The notes under the pieces were generated by a model that was given only the letters and a program-made list of their open reading frames with translations, was not told the origin of the DNA and did no database searches. Of a DNA stretch of 64,000 nt, positions 23,966 to 35,062 are shown one piece after another. A program made the translations under genes and the position numbers. The stretch's first letter is position 1, and every line of letters begins with the position of its first letter. The DNA lies in contig JAJEKV010000074.1 of assembly GCA_021234155.1 (NCBI GenBank), positions 646,154 through 710,153 on the forward strand, read 5' to 3'. This DNA comes from Isoetes taiwanensis. Its lineage: Eukaryota; Streptophyta; Lycopodiopsida; Isoetales; Isoetaceae.

Positions 23966-24399
23966 GACCCATATAAACCAACACCGTGACTAGTTAGAGG
24001 TTTTATTTTTTTCGAAACGTCTGTATACGGACGTAGGCAAATACGGCTTCATCACTGTTTTGCCGTAGGTGGTCAAGAAGGAGAAGATGGGCGGGAACTA
24101 TCCACACGTATCATACTTTAGGCATTCTTGAAGATTTGAGGCGCCATAGATACTGCCCTCTATATGTCCGCTATGCAGATGGCTTTGAATGGACCCTTTT
24201 CATTACTCATATTTCTGTTAATCTTTGCATATGTTAGAGGCATAGAGGCCTGAATCCAGCCTGGAATCAGAAGATAGTCTGAGCAGAGCAGCAATGCCAA
24301 GAAACAAAGTACAAGGCCTCAGAGTTGCGGTTATTGAGAAAGGAAGACTTTATGGGGTATGTTGGTAGTTTGCGACCTTTGTGTAATGTCCTAAGTTGA

Positions 24400-24692
24400 T
24401 CATCTATGCATCCACATTTGAAGAGCTATTGTGAGATCGAGTGTCCAGATCGGCGTTATTACCATGTATTAGTTCATCCAGCTTTGTCTTTAACAGGAAG
24501 CTTGAAATGATTCTTTTTCTTATATCTTAGGTTGCATTTTTTACAAGTCGTGTTGTAGAAGCTAATGAGGAGCTAACATGGGATTATGGCATTCACTACC
24601 AAGGTACCATGCATCTGATCAAAGCATTTCACTGTTTACATGGAAGCCAATACTGTCGGCAAAGTTCATCTGTTGCAAATGAAAGCTTGTAA
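24400..24692 (+). pseudogene. SUVR-type SET-domain methyltransferase, C-terminal fragment
   Basis: Two exons are visible. The first ends at 24465 with EIECPDRRYYH, followed by a 65-base GT-AG intron (24466-24530). The second (24531-24692) reads VAFFTSRVVEANEELTWDYG, then IKAFHCLHGSQYCR, then a stop. FFTSR and EELTWDYG are the SET-domain block that completes the S-adenosylmethionine and lysine pocket. The final Cys-bearing segment is the post-SET-like end of SUVR histone H3 methyltransferases. Pre-SET and most of SET are absent upstream, so this is a fragment. The retained intron shows DNA-level copying. A low-expression tail exon of a larger gene outside the window is unlikely, because the upstream DNA is gypsy B. 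Confidence 0.8.
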
Positions 24693-27400
24693 ACTTCTAA
24701 AAGGTTCCTGTAAAAGAGTTGGCTCCCCACCAGTTTTGTAAGTTTACCAACTTATGACGTTTGTATTGCTGGTGACAGCATGTACAGGAATGGAATATAT
24801 CAAAGAAGGAGCTTCTAGAACTGGTGGATGTTGGGGTATTAGACAAAGAGGATTTTGAAGATGTCATTGCCATTGAGTTCAATCCAGCATATCATTAGGG
24901 TACAGTAAACCATTTTCTATTCTGTAGAAGCAGATTGAACAGTTCTGAACATCCCGTGCATGAAAAGTTTAGTCATTATTGCAATGCATGGCAATTTCAA
25001 TTGGTTAGCGAAGCCAAAGAATAATATGAGCATAAAGAGCAAGTTATTTCTGTTTGAGCTTTGTTCAAGTAGTTATCTAAAAGGATTGCAAACATGGGTC
25101 ATATATACCTTTCCTTTATACTTAAGAAATAGGCATGATTTTTTAAGGATGAAGATGTTTGCATTAGTTGATAATGGATGTGTTGTGGAGTGACTTTCAT
25201 CTGTAATAGAAGTTGTTTGTCATTGCCTCAGGTAATCACTCTTGACGATAATAGATCTATATCCTCCAAGCTCGTAGTTAATGCCATGGGAAGTTTTTCG
25301 TCAATTGTTCAATATATTGTAACTGGTTATTTCAATTTGTTGCTACCAAGTTTTTAATTTAGCTTGGGTATAGATAAGGTGGGGACATAAACCTAATGGC
25401 ATCCGAATGGCATTTGCCTTGTAGTAGGAACATGCGCCCGCAAATTCTATGTTTGCTATCTTCCAAATCTATGACATTCTCTTTTCTTTATGTGATTGTT
25501 TCTTTCATAAGATCCTGGCATATTTTGAAGCACACAGCAATGGCATATTTTGGATCACACAGCAATGGCACAACCAGGTTAATGTACTGGCCTGTTAAGC
25601 TTTAGGTTGAATCCCCTCATGCTCAGTATTTTATTCATGTATAATAACTACATATATATCATGTTATTCCAGAACCACTCTATTTTGGAGCATACTGCAG
25701 CCTTAAATTGGGTTCTCAAAGATGGACTAGATCATCTTGGTAGGCTTATATGTGCAGCATTGGTCATATATTCGATTTAGACCTTAAGATTCGGAATCTC
25801 ACTTATAGTCAAAGCAATGCTTCATGCTTAGGAGATCAGAATCAGAGTTGAAGACTTGCTATATTTATTTCATTGTTTAAAACTGCTTGAAGCTACTAGT
25901 GCATCTCAACTATTCCAGGTTTTGGATTTGGCAGCAAGAGGGGTATGCATGATTATCTAATTTTTCAGGTTCTTCTTCGACTAATTAATTTCAATCTTCT
26001 TTACTAAGGGTCGATCTCATGATGTACAATACCTTTCATATAAGGACAACCATTTTGCCTGACGAACGGAATATGCCCAACATTATGACATCGTTTGAGA
26101 ATTTCAACAAAGACTTCATGACACAATATGGCGGTGAGAGGTATCCCTGGATGTCAAGGATGTAAAATCACTCTAATCAGAATGGGACATCAGAGGCAGC
26201 CTCCTTTTTTACTCTTTTCTTGTTGCATAATTGAATTTTGCTGCCTTTATCTTGTAAGCATCATCTATCTTCTCTCTAGGCAATAACCTATGCTATTATG
26301 TTGATACTTGCCTTTCGAGAGGTTATCTTTACATTATGTGACTGCACTCTTATTGCTAACATCCCTTATTTGGTTTGTGATGTAGGTTAAGCTGCCGCAA
26401 GGGCCTCAAGGTGGTTTGATGCTAGTTTGGTTCATGTATCTCCAACTCTGCAGAAAGTAAGAATCCTAACATCCTTGCTATATAGCATGAGCCTTGGGCT
26501 GGAGACACTGACACTATTTTTCCCTCATGTTTTTTTTACTCCTTGCCACACTTGCCAATATTGGAAAATTTACCAAAGCTTCTATTGACATCTATTTACC
26601 AAAGCTTCTATTGACATCTAGTTTTGGTTTCTGAACTTTATTGGTCTCTAAATGCTATCATACTTGTGAATATGAACATTGTAACATTTCCTGGGATGAC
26701 TCTTCTACACAAGCGTCTTATAGAAGACAAAATCAAAAGTCACAGGTAGCTCGATATTTTCTAGTATTATGCATAAGATTCCTTGCTCATTGGAAAGATT
26801 TTATTTCTTATTTATTTGCTTTTGCATTGGATAAACAGTTAAAACTTCTCCAGGGAAGATGGTGAAGAAACAACATTCAATAGTTGAGAAGGAAGATTCT
26901 TGCACAAATATTGTGTCCCTTGAAAGGAAGAGGACATCCTGATGTAATCAACAGGATATTCAGCTTGGTTCCTGTATAACTGTTGTATTTAGCCCAATAG
27001 TAACTAATTTCAAGGGTTTATGTTTGTTCCATGACCATGTGATTGTTTTTCGGTCAAGCAATAACTTATCAAATCTAGCAAAGTTTTTTAATATTGAAAC
27101 ACATGATGCTATCCAAGCAGTTAAGGCTACCTTCTTTTGGGCTGAGTTATGATTAAAATTATATTGTTCTTCTCCTTCATTAAATGCATTCAAATGTCTT
27201 TAGACTACACATTTAGGGCAGACACACATCTTCACACACCCTTAACATATATTTGTGACATTCAGATACTAATGTTGATGCCAAAGGTGGTCTCTATTCA
27301 ATTAATGCGAGTAGATGTTGAACGGAGAATTTCTGAAGAAGTTGCAGCTGTAAATTGTTGGAGCAGACGCCCGTATTTAGAGTCCGGGATGTGGTATTTT
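24693..27400 (+). other. Plus-strand exon fragments, including a probable RUS-family exon
   Basis: Within this AT-rich stretch are several open pieces with splice-like borders. 25673-25739, between AG and GTAGGC, encodes HTAALNWVLKDGLDHLG, which resembles the WVLKDG block of plant ROOT UVB SENSITIVE proteins (DUF647). 24786-24897 encodes ELLELVDVGVLDKEDF and ends AIEFNPAYH then a stop; its family is unknown. About 26030-26163 encodes LPDERNMPNIMTSFENF and ends in a stop; family unknown. About 26396-26460 and 27270-27350 are open pieces without a match. The RUS call rests on one short exon. Together they look like host-gene debris in one orientation. Confidence 0.4.
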
Positions 27401-27404
27401 CGGC

Positions 27405-27530
27405 CACCCGTTATCAGCCTGGTGGTACTTTTAGCCAAAAAAGTAGTATTTCCGGTCAAAAAGAGTGGTATTTCCGGCCCAAAAAATGGTATTTCTAGCC
27501 AAAAAGATGTATTTATGGCCAGAAACTAAG
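27405..27530 (+). repeat. Minisatellite, about five units of 20-22 bases
   Basis: The unit is approximately GTGGTATTTCCGGCCAAAAA and is repeated about five times with substitutions (CGGCC, TAGCC and TGGCC variants). The open frame across it is incidental. Confidence 0.8.
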
Positions 27531-29330
27531 CGCAAAACCGCGCGACGGAGTTGAAATCTTTGGTTGGATCGTTCTTGCAGCTTTGTGGGCGGCTTGAACT
27601 GCTTTAAAAGCCCTTTTAATCACTTTGCCTACTTTTTTAATGCTAGTTTAATGAAGATAGGAAGTGATTTGAGCTCAAATAGAGCCGGATCGATCCAAAA
27701 ATGCCCCAAAACAGTTTGTTCTAGGCTTGAAACTGCGAAGTGAAGTGACCGATAATGGGTGGCAGGAAGTACCACACGTAAAGACGGTCCTGCGATAGCA
27801 ATCTGGCTCAAAAAAACCACTATAGAAGCGATTGGGTCGTGGATGAGACGTCGTTGATGTCAAGTTGATCTAGCATGATCAAGGTCCAGATATATTGATA
27901 GAGCAATCTAATTACTAAGGAAAATGAGGACTACTTAGACCTAAGATTGCGTAGGTTGGCAAAACTTAGATTTTAGAGCTATGATCTAGGAACTTGAAAA
28001 GAGTAAGCACGTAATCATATAAACTGAGAATGTTGAAGTAATAGCGATGATCTATAAAACAAAAATTTCAAAAATCGTTCTAGAATGTAAATATGAGATC
28101 CATAAGCATAATCCATAGAGTTTAAAATCTATCTACGAACAATTGGTGGTAAGAAAAAACTGTGATGTAGGAACTTGAATTAAGAAAAGCTTGAATCTAT
28201 GAAAACAAATCTATAAGTAGACCCGTATAAGAACGCAAGAGGAAATACAGAATCTGATTATGGAGAACAACCTTTTTTGAATAATTCCTACCCAACATTT
28301 ATTCATTCGAGCATCCCCAAATAAGATGAGAAGCTTCTCCTATGTACAGGGAAAAACCTGAATCCACTGCATGAACTAACAAGACGTATCTTCCAAAGAA
28401 CAATTGAGAGAGCCACACCCATAATATTGCTGAGAAGATCCAACTGTATGACAAGTCATTGGAGATGAAGTGCTTGAACTTTTCCATCTTAGACAGTGAA
28501 CAAGCTTGGCCAAGATCAAGTTTAAGAACAAAGGCGAGGAAGATAAACCCAAATCAATACATAGTAAAGGAGAGAAAGAGAGCCCAATAATAGTATACTA
28601 CTGTACGAAGAACGCCGAATAAGAAAAGTAATCTAAGAAGTCGAATATATATTGCTCATTCTTTCCCGTGAATGTCAACCCTATGGTGTGGATCGATAGC
28701 ATTAAGAACCACCAAACTAATCATTAGATAAGATTACACGTGCCAAATGCATCAGCGACATTTTTTGTAAGATGACCAAGTATTAGCACTAGAGTTGTCT
28801 CGGGTTGGGTTCATTAACCTGTATGGGTCCCTCAATCCCATCTTTATATCAGGGACTAATTCTCCATAATAACTCTGAGATTTTAAAAATGAACACTTGA
28901 AATGTAAAATTAACATGAAGTTATACCACCATATTCAATAGCAAAATAAATTTCTTCACGAGTTTATCATAATTGCACCTTGAAATACACCTAATTTGAT
29001 GTTTCGAATGATATGATATGATATGATCTCATGACATTTGATATGGAATATAAACTCCAAGGTAACACTAATTTTCTATGAATACAGACTATAAATACTA
29101 TCCATCTTTCAAGTTTCATGTGATATCTTAAAAGACTGAGATAGCTATGAGCAAATCAAACTTCAATCCTTGAGAGACCCAGTCAGGTCCCTAAAGGATT
29201 TCAGAAAAACAGGCATCCAAGAACCTTTCTATATCCATGGTATTTAAAATAGAATAAGAATATCAAGGTACTATTATTTTTTAATGGAAATGAATACTAA
29301 GTACTATTTGTCTCAAAATGCATTTGATTT
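27531..29330. other. Spacer
   Basis: No gene or recognised element. A GGGTCC-centred short block near 28810-28830 resembles blocks near 29175, 30480 and 30835, which may be remnants of an old repeat. The open frames are not supported. Confidence 0.35.
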
Positions 29331-29337
29331 CTTCAAA

Positions 29338-30440
29338 GAATCCCATCGATCCGAGCCATCGGATCGGCATTCTCGAATGGGCAAGCATGCATCCTTGCAT
29401 GCATGCATGCATTGCATACATTTTCTATGGCCCTGGTTCATTTGGGATTGCTATTTCTTGCAGCTTCTTCGTCGACTTCTTATTGGCGTTTTCTCCTCTC
29501 TCTCAGCCGTTCCCTTGACTCTATTTTTTTTTTTTAATACCAGGCAGGGGAGGGGCTTCTCCCTGCTTGGTTTGACAGTTTGGCGTCTTTTTCCATATCG
29601 GGACATTTTCTTCTCCGATCTTGTCCTTTTTTTGCCATCCTTCAGCCTTCGACCTCGGTCCCGTTTTGATAAGGAAGTTCTCTTTTTTGTCGGGAGCTTT
29701 TGTCTGTTTTCATGCGAGCCCTTCGAGAATCCCATCGATCCGAGCCATCGAATCGGCATTCTCGAATGGGCAAGCATGCATCCTTGCATGCATGCATATA
29801 TTGCATGCATTTTCTGTGGCCCTGGTTCATTTGGGATCGCTATTTCTTGCAGCTTCTTCATCGACTTCTTATCGGCGTTTTCTCCTCTCTCAGCAGTTCC
29901 CTTGACTCCCACTCACCCTCCCTTAATGTGTATATTATTGCAAATGTTGTTTTTGTTGCGTGGCATGCATGACCAGTCCCTCGCTTTTTCGAGGTTGTTT
30001 CTTGTCGCGTGGCACGCGTGATCAGCCCCTCGCTTTTCGAGGTTGTTTTTTTGTTATCTTTGTGTTCTAGTTTCGGGATGCGTGGCTCCGTCTTCTTCAG
30101 GCTTCGGGGGTTTCTTTGTGGGAGCATTTTTTTTTGCAGCCTTACGTTGTGTCCAAGCCCCTTGCAGAGGGCTTATCACTAGGGGTTTTCCTCGAAAACC
30201 CGAAAGGGCGAGGTTTTTTAATCCCGGTGATAAGCTCTCTGCAGGTACACTTAACCGATATCTGTAGAATTTTTTTGGGGTCCAGATGATATAACTGGAT
30301 ATTCCCTTTGTTTTTTCATTGTGGGTAGCTTGCAAATATGCAGCTACCCAATCTCAACCATTGTAGAATTTTGCTGAGATGAATGAAAAGCCTAGCTAGT
30401 GGGAGCTTTTGTCTGTTTTCATGCGAGCCCTTCGAGAATG
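29338..30440 (+). mobile_element. Two related retroposon copies, one apparently inside the other
   Basis: A block of about 185 bases starting AATCCCATCGATCCGAGCC and ending near GCGTTTTCTCC occurs at 29338-29520 and 29729-29910. A direct repeat of about 40 bases (GGGAGCTTTTGTCTG to CCCTTCGAGAAT) brackets the second copy at about 29692-29731 and about 30401-30440, as a very long target-site duplication would. The second copy holds two tandem segments of about 49 bases, each with a CCTCG, T-rich loop, CGAGG hairpin (about 29957-30050), and one structured core motif at about 30160-30246. The open frames across the block do not resemble proteins. Confidence 0.6.
30160..30246 (+). other. Structured RNA-like motif, copy 2
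   Basis: The best-paired copy. Arms CTTGCAGAGGGCTTATCAC and GTGATAAGCTCTCTGCAG pair along almost their full length. The core is TTTTCCTCGAAAACCC, loop GAAA, GGGCGAGG, T run, ATCCC. CCTCG pairs with CGAGG and CCC-GAAA-GGG forms a GNRA-type tetraloop stem. Confidence 0.75.
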
Positions 30441-30444
30441 GAGT

Positions 30445-30995
30445 AACTATGAAGTTTCAAAATTTAAACCCCTGCAAGACCCAACTGGGTCCATAAAGAA
30501 CTTCTAAACTTTAAAATTTTAGAAATTGTTACTCAAAAATTCCACCATAGATTTTTCTAAGACTTTCTGTGATAGATTTATTATCTCATATAGTTTACAA
30601 GATGGATGAATTAGAAATCCTAAGAAAAATCATATTTGTAGAAACGTTAAACTTTTCGAAAGTAAACTTGACCCCTTTGCATTTAACTCTACATTGTGCT
30701 TGATAAGTGAACCTTTTTATATTTTGCATGATTTTTTCTTATATGTACACTCATAGAGGATAACATAGTCTGAGCATTTATGCAAATTCTTCACCTTGGA
30801 GCTCTAATAGAATTAAAAAAAAAGTGTACAAATGGACCCATTCAGGTCCTAGACTAAGTGGATTGTTTGTGTAGCAATAGTCCCTAGAGCTTCTTTGCAC
30901 ACCTTTATATCTAGTGTATTACTACTTATAAGAAGCAGAGGCTGCAAGTAACATTGACATAATTATAACTGAGATCATTATGTTAAAATCTACAA
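30445..30995. other. AT-rich spacer
   Basis: No supported gene or element. Confidence 0.4.
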
Positions 30996-31240
30996 CAACA
31001 ATATGGTGCTTGCACCCATCACCCAATGCTCCCCATTTCGAGATGGAGATGACCATGATCTTCCTCAAATCATCCCTAAGGTTGTTTGATCATGTAACTA
31101 ATAATTATACATGAGATCACTTAGTTGAAAACCTAGATTAACAATGGGGTGCTTGAGCTCGATCATCCAATCCTCCCCGTCCAAGATAGAGATGACCATG
31201 ACCTTGCACAAGTTACCCTTGAGTTTGTATTCTCCGCATT
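30995..31240 (+). repeat. Tandem repeat of about 143 bases (host DNA split by a LINE)
   Basis: Units share GGTGCTTG, then a CCAAT/CCTCCCC segment, GATGACCATGA, GGTTGTTTGATCATGTAA and TTGAAAA-CTAGAT. GGTGCTTG falls at about 31005 and 31148. A further copy lies beyond the LINE at about 32355-32520 (GATGATCATGATCG through GGGGTGCTAGAG). The LINE at 31301-32350 therefore landed inside the array. Confidence 0.75.
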
Positions 31241-31300
31241 GCATGAAAAACAACTAAAACCAAATTTTTCTCAAGGAATATTTGCACCTTATCATTTATC

Positions 31301-32350
31301 CTCGAGGTTTGGGGCCCGGTCGTCTCTTTGGCGACCTGGAATGACTTGGAGCAGGTGCAGAATGCATTTTTGGCACGGGCACTTGGGGTGAAACCTTCAG
31401 TCCCCTATCAGATTCTGCTGTAGGAAACTGGATTCTTGCCGCTTCAGCGGGCAGCCCTTGCTAGACACATCGTCTATTTTCAGAAAGTGGTTACTATGGG
31501 TGATGCTCGGCTCCCGCACCTGGCTTACACTGTGGCAATGGGTCCGCAGCGGCTTAGGGCCTGTTGGAGGGGTAAGAGAGATCAGTGGTTCGCCAGATGG
31601 AACGTGCAGGAGCATAGATGCGTCGCGTGGTGGACCGCGGCCCGATCGTGGACGACTGGGGAGTATCTAGACACTTGTTTCCTTGGCAAGCTCGCTCTGG
31701 GACCCCGGCTCTAGAGCATGTCAAAACGCCCATTACAAGGAGCACATCAACCCGTGTTAGCCCGGGCCCACAGCTCTACTGCGTTCCCGGTGCCCCAAAA
31801 GCGCTGCACTCATTGCCTCCATTCGCACGGTGCCCACCATCTTCGCGCCGAGGCGACGGTGGATTGGGGAGCCCCCCGGGACGGACTCTGTCGATCTTTG
31901 TCAAATGGGTGCCATTGAGGATGAGTCTCACACTTCCGAGTTGCCAGCGCTCATCGGTCCGGTCCGGGCGGGATCATTTGCCCCTTAGTATGGCGGACTT
32001 GCCCTTACATTTGCCGATGAGCACACCCGCGTCGACGCGTGCCACGGGTCGTTATATTCAGAGGTAACGGACCTGCCATTGAGGTCACCTTTGCCCCCGC
32101 CTGGCTGCTCGCTGATTAGGCACTACGGGTGCAGTACATGACTGTATATATTTGGGTGTTCTTGCATTTTATATATTGGGACAGTTTGTCAGCAGGCTGA
32201 TTGCTGCCACGGTTTTTCCCTCGAAAACCCTTCGGGGCGGGGGTTTTTTAATCCGGGCAGTAATCCGCTTGCTGCGTTTTTGTATTGGGTCCCATAGACC
32301 GATTGGTCTCCGTGGACGATAAAAGTACCTTCCTTCCTTCCTTCCTTCCT
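31301..32350 (+). mobile_element. 5'-truncated LINE with reverse-transcriptase C-terminal part
   Basis: The plus strand encodes SLATWNDLEQVQNAFLARAL, then PYQILL, an in-frame TAG, ETGFLPLQRAALARHIVYF, DARLPHLAYTVAMGP and QWFARWNVQEHRC. This is the region after the reverse-transcriptase palm of the LINE family also seen at 57-62 kb. Frameshifts follow. The 3' end has the structured motif (about 32185-32275), the family hairpin (AGACC, GATT, GGTCT), a GGACGATAAAA box and TTCC repeats to about 32350. It lacks the endonuclease and catalytic motifs and is a dead-on-arrival copy. Confidence 0.8.
32185..32277 (+). other. Structured RNA-like motif, copy 3 (LINE 3' region)
   Basis: Arms GGCTGATTGCTGCC and GGCAGTAATCCGC pair with one G-U and small bulges. 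The core is CCTCGAAAACCC, loop TTCG, GGGGCGGGGG, T run, AATCC. The loop is UUCG where copy 2 has GAAA, both stable tetraloops. It lies about 10-20 bases before the 3'-terminal hairpin of the LINE. Confidence 0.75.
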
Positions 32351-32520
32351 ATTCCAGAAGGGGATGATCATGATCGTGCTCAGGTCACCTCTGAGGTTAT
32401 TTGATCATGTAAGTAACATTAACAATTATAAATGAGGCCATGAAGTTGAAAATCTAGATCATTGGGGTGCTAGAGCCTTTTCATCCAGTCCTCGCCATTG
32501 GCAATGGAGAAGCTTGAGCT

Positions 32521-33060
32521 TGTTGTTGTCATAGAGTGTTGTCGTTTCGCTTGCTATCGAGCAGCCACCTGTACTTTGTTGTCTTGAAGAAATATACAAT
32601 TAAAAGGGCTGGTAGTATTTCCTTTTAGCCTAAATATGCAACCCCACTTGAGGAGGTACTTGTTTATCAGACTCAAAATGGAGGGGTAATTGCATAATGA
32701 GAGTCCATGTTTATTTGTAGCTGCATTTGTTTCATCGTTTTTGGGACAATTGTGGCCACTTTTCAAGTTCACATGTTTCTGCAATTTTTGCAATGTATGC
32801 AGACAGTGCACATTTCTAACCTTATAAAATTCAACTAGAGATTAATTAGGAACAACTTTATCAACAATATCAAAGAGAGACAAGTATCCCACTTCGTCGA
32901 GAATTTTAGTAAACCCTTGCAACTGGAAGACTCGTCCCAAGCAAAGGGCAACCATATGTGCCTTGTTTTTCTTTGTCTCCATTGAGTCCCATTTAGAAGT
33001 GTAACTTAAGTTCCCTTCCCAAAAATAATGAAATAGCATCTAGCGAGAAAGTTTGGTAAC
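32521..33060. other. Spacer
   Basis: No supported gene or element. Open frames on the minus strand lack motifs. Confidence 0.4.
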
Positions 33061-33605
33061 AAGAATAGAATAGAATAGAGTAGAGTAGAGTAGAGTAGAG
33101 TAGAGTAGAATAGAATAGAATAGAATAGAATAGAAGGGTTTTTATTGTCCACGCAGACTAGTCGACCTATGGTATCCAGCAAAATGGCGCAACAGACTTA
33201 CTATTGTCTGGGTAAAAAAAAACCTGCCTCGGAGGGTTTTTGAGGAAAAAAACGGTGACAGAAATAAGATTGCTATCAAACTGTACAAATATACACCATG
33301 AGAAAAATATATACACACGTCAGGCGAGTGCCCGAGGACATAGCTGATCCCGCCGATCCATGACCTCTTGAAGGTATGATCCAAGCATCCGTACCGAGGC
33401 CATGCTCAACATCTCATGTAGCGGCTGGCCGGGCCTAACCACTCAGTGTAGCGTATCAAGATTTGATCATAAACTGGACAACTCTGAAGGGTCTGACATT
33501 CGCTTCCACTGCTCCCACTTGGCAATGTTGACAAAGTCTGTCCTGGTGCGATCCATCTCCCCATCTCAATTGGGAGGTGGCATGCACTTGTGCGAATTGA
33601 GGCAA
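33061..33605 (-). mobile_element. 5'-truncated LINE copy, 3' region only, (TTCTA)n-like tail
   Basis: Read on the minus strand, the copy starts with sequence also found at 57.26-57.32 kb and 60.45-60.50 kb (TTGCCTCAATTC region). It continues through the structured motif (33270-33196), the family 3' hairpin zone and a GGACAATAAAA box. It ends in a long tail of TTCTA and CTCTA units at about 33135-33065. No coding part of the reverse transcriptase remains. The tail unit differs from the TTCC tails of the plus-strand copies. Confidence 0.75.
33196..33270 (-). other. Structured RNA-like motif, copy 4
   Basis: On the minus strand the arms CTTATTTCTGTC and GACAATAGTAAG pair at ten of twelve positions despite no sequence likeness to the other copies. 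The core retains TTTCCTC, an A-run, CCCTCCGAGG and a T run, so the inner stem is partly altered. Confidence 0.55.
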
Positions 33606-33807
33606 AAAGGACCAAGAAAATCACAAGAAAAAGACATAAAGACATGAGAATAAGATATCCTATATACATGCAATACAAGTGGCATCAATGATGAATTGAT
33701 AAATCGTCAAACACCCTGTCATTTTACTGCATAGTTTTTCAATCGTCATGTATGGCTCTAGGATTGTCATGTGGCATTTGAGGAATCCAAGTCTAACTGT
33801 ACATTTG

Positions 33808-34142
33808 GTGGAGAAAAAAAAATTAGGGAATGTGCGAATACAACAAGTCTTAAGTTCAGGTGTATGATCAATTAGAATAAGACTTTGTCCAAGTTGTTAG
33901 ACAAGACAAATTGCAATTTATTAAGGCTAGACTTTGAAGAGTCCAAGTCTAATTAATGGCATTTGTTTTGAAGACTAAAGTCTAATTGACGTGGCATTGA
34001 AGACTCCAAGTCTAACCTTAATAAATAGCAATTTGTCTTGTCTAACAACTTGGTCAAAGTCTTATTGTATAAAGTTGTAATGTAATTGATGAGACAGCTG
34101 AGCTTAAGACGTTTTGTATTCGCACGTTCTTTTTTTCTCCAC
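33808..34142. mobile_element. Foldback MITE with arms of about 150 bases
   Basis: The two halves are inverted copies. GTGGAGAAAAAAA and GTGCGAATACAA at the left match the complement of the right end, and AGTTGTTAGACAAGACAAATTGC (split here as AGTTGTTAGACAAG plus ACAAATTGC) near the centre matches likewise. Identity in the inner arms is very high. The element has no coding capacity. The target duplication is not clear, so the superfamily is unassigned. Confidence 0.85.
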
Positions 34143-35060
34143 TAAAGGAGAGCCTTTTTAGGGTTGCGGATACAATCCTCTGGCAGCAAATGCATGCGCC
34201 TTCTATGTCGGAATGGATCTACATTCTGCAGGTACTTGCAATATGGTGCTTTTAATCTGGCGGCTATAACAGGCAAAACTGGTACGTTGTTAAAGCAGGA
34301 CCCTTCACATACTTATACTTTCATGTAGTCTATTCAACTTTTGTTATGGCCCAGATAGTCTTGCTAGTGCAGAAAAGGTCCAGTTAGTTGCCCGCGCAAT
34401 AAAAAATGAATAGGAGCAGGGTCTGCAATGGAATAAAACTGTCATCATCAGAAAACACATACAATGGCTACATTACCTCATATCCAGATCTCGTATGCTT
34501 TTTCCTACATTAAACAATATGCAAAAGGCTGATAGAGCACTGTGGCTTCGTTATGTTTAGACCATAATTCAAATATCATTAATCATAGCTTTCCTGAATC
34601 ATATATGTACGTAAGCTTAAGCATCATCAACGCTTGGTTCATCAACGCTTGGTTCATCGTTCTTGCCTGGATTGAACCATAGATGTAGTTATATGTCAAT
34701 CCTTGGCAGTGTCATATTGTGGTTCCTGGCAGACAGCAATTGGATTGACTTCAAAAGCATCTTATACTTGCGTAAATAACTTAAATCAATCAAAGGAAAC
34801 ATTTTATGTGGTACAGAATTTGGTAAAACACTGGAAAAATGACTTGAATTTATAAAGGGCAAAACTTTACATGGATCCATTCTGTCCAGAAAAATAAAGC
34901 TAACCTAACTTACCAACTCTTAATAGTACAATTTCTGACCCTTAGGTTACAAGGGAAAACTTTGTACACCATAGTTTTATGATAGGCTTCAGTATAGTTG
35001 CTGAATTATACATTACAAAGCATGCAGGCCGATATTACGGAGTGGCCATGCATTATTTTT
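34143..35060. other. Region downstream of the Lsi2-like gene
   Basis: AT-rich sequence. On the minus strand an AATAAT-containing segment lies about 10 bases after the stop and may contribute to polyadenylation. No other gene was recognised. Confidence 0.4.
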
Positions 35061-35062
35061 AC

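Noticed and set aside
29284-30021. 245-residue plus-strand open frame
   Set aside because: It encodes the duplicated retroposon block twice, with the internal repeat showing in the protein. It has no conserved motif and biased, hydrophobic composition.
30160-30246. HDV-like or hammerhead ribozyme
   Set aside because: I could not find the conserved catalytic core of either. The fold is a long stem with a small inner hairpin.
33061-33135. Telomere-like or satellite array
   Set aside because: The GAATA/GAGTA repeat is the expanded tail of a minus-strand LINE; the same tail style is seen near 60.0 kb.
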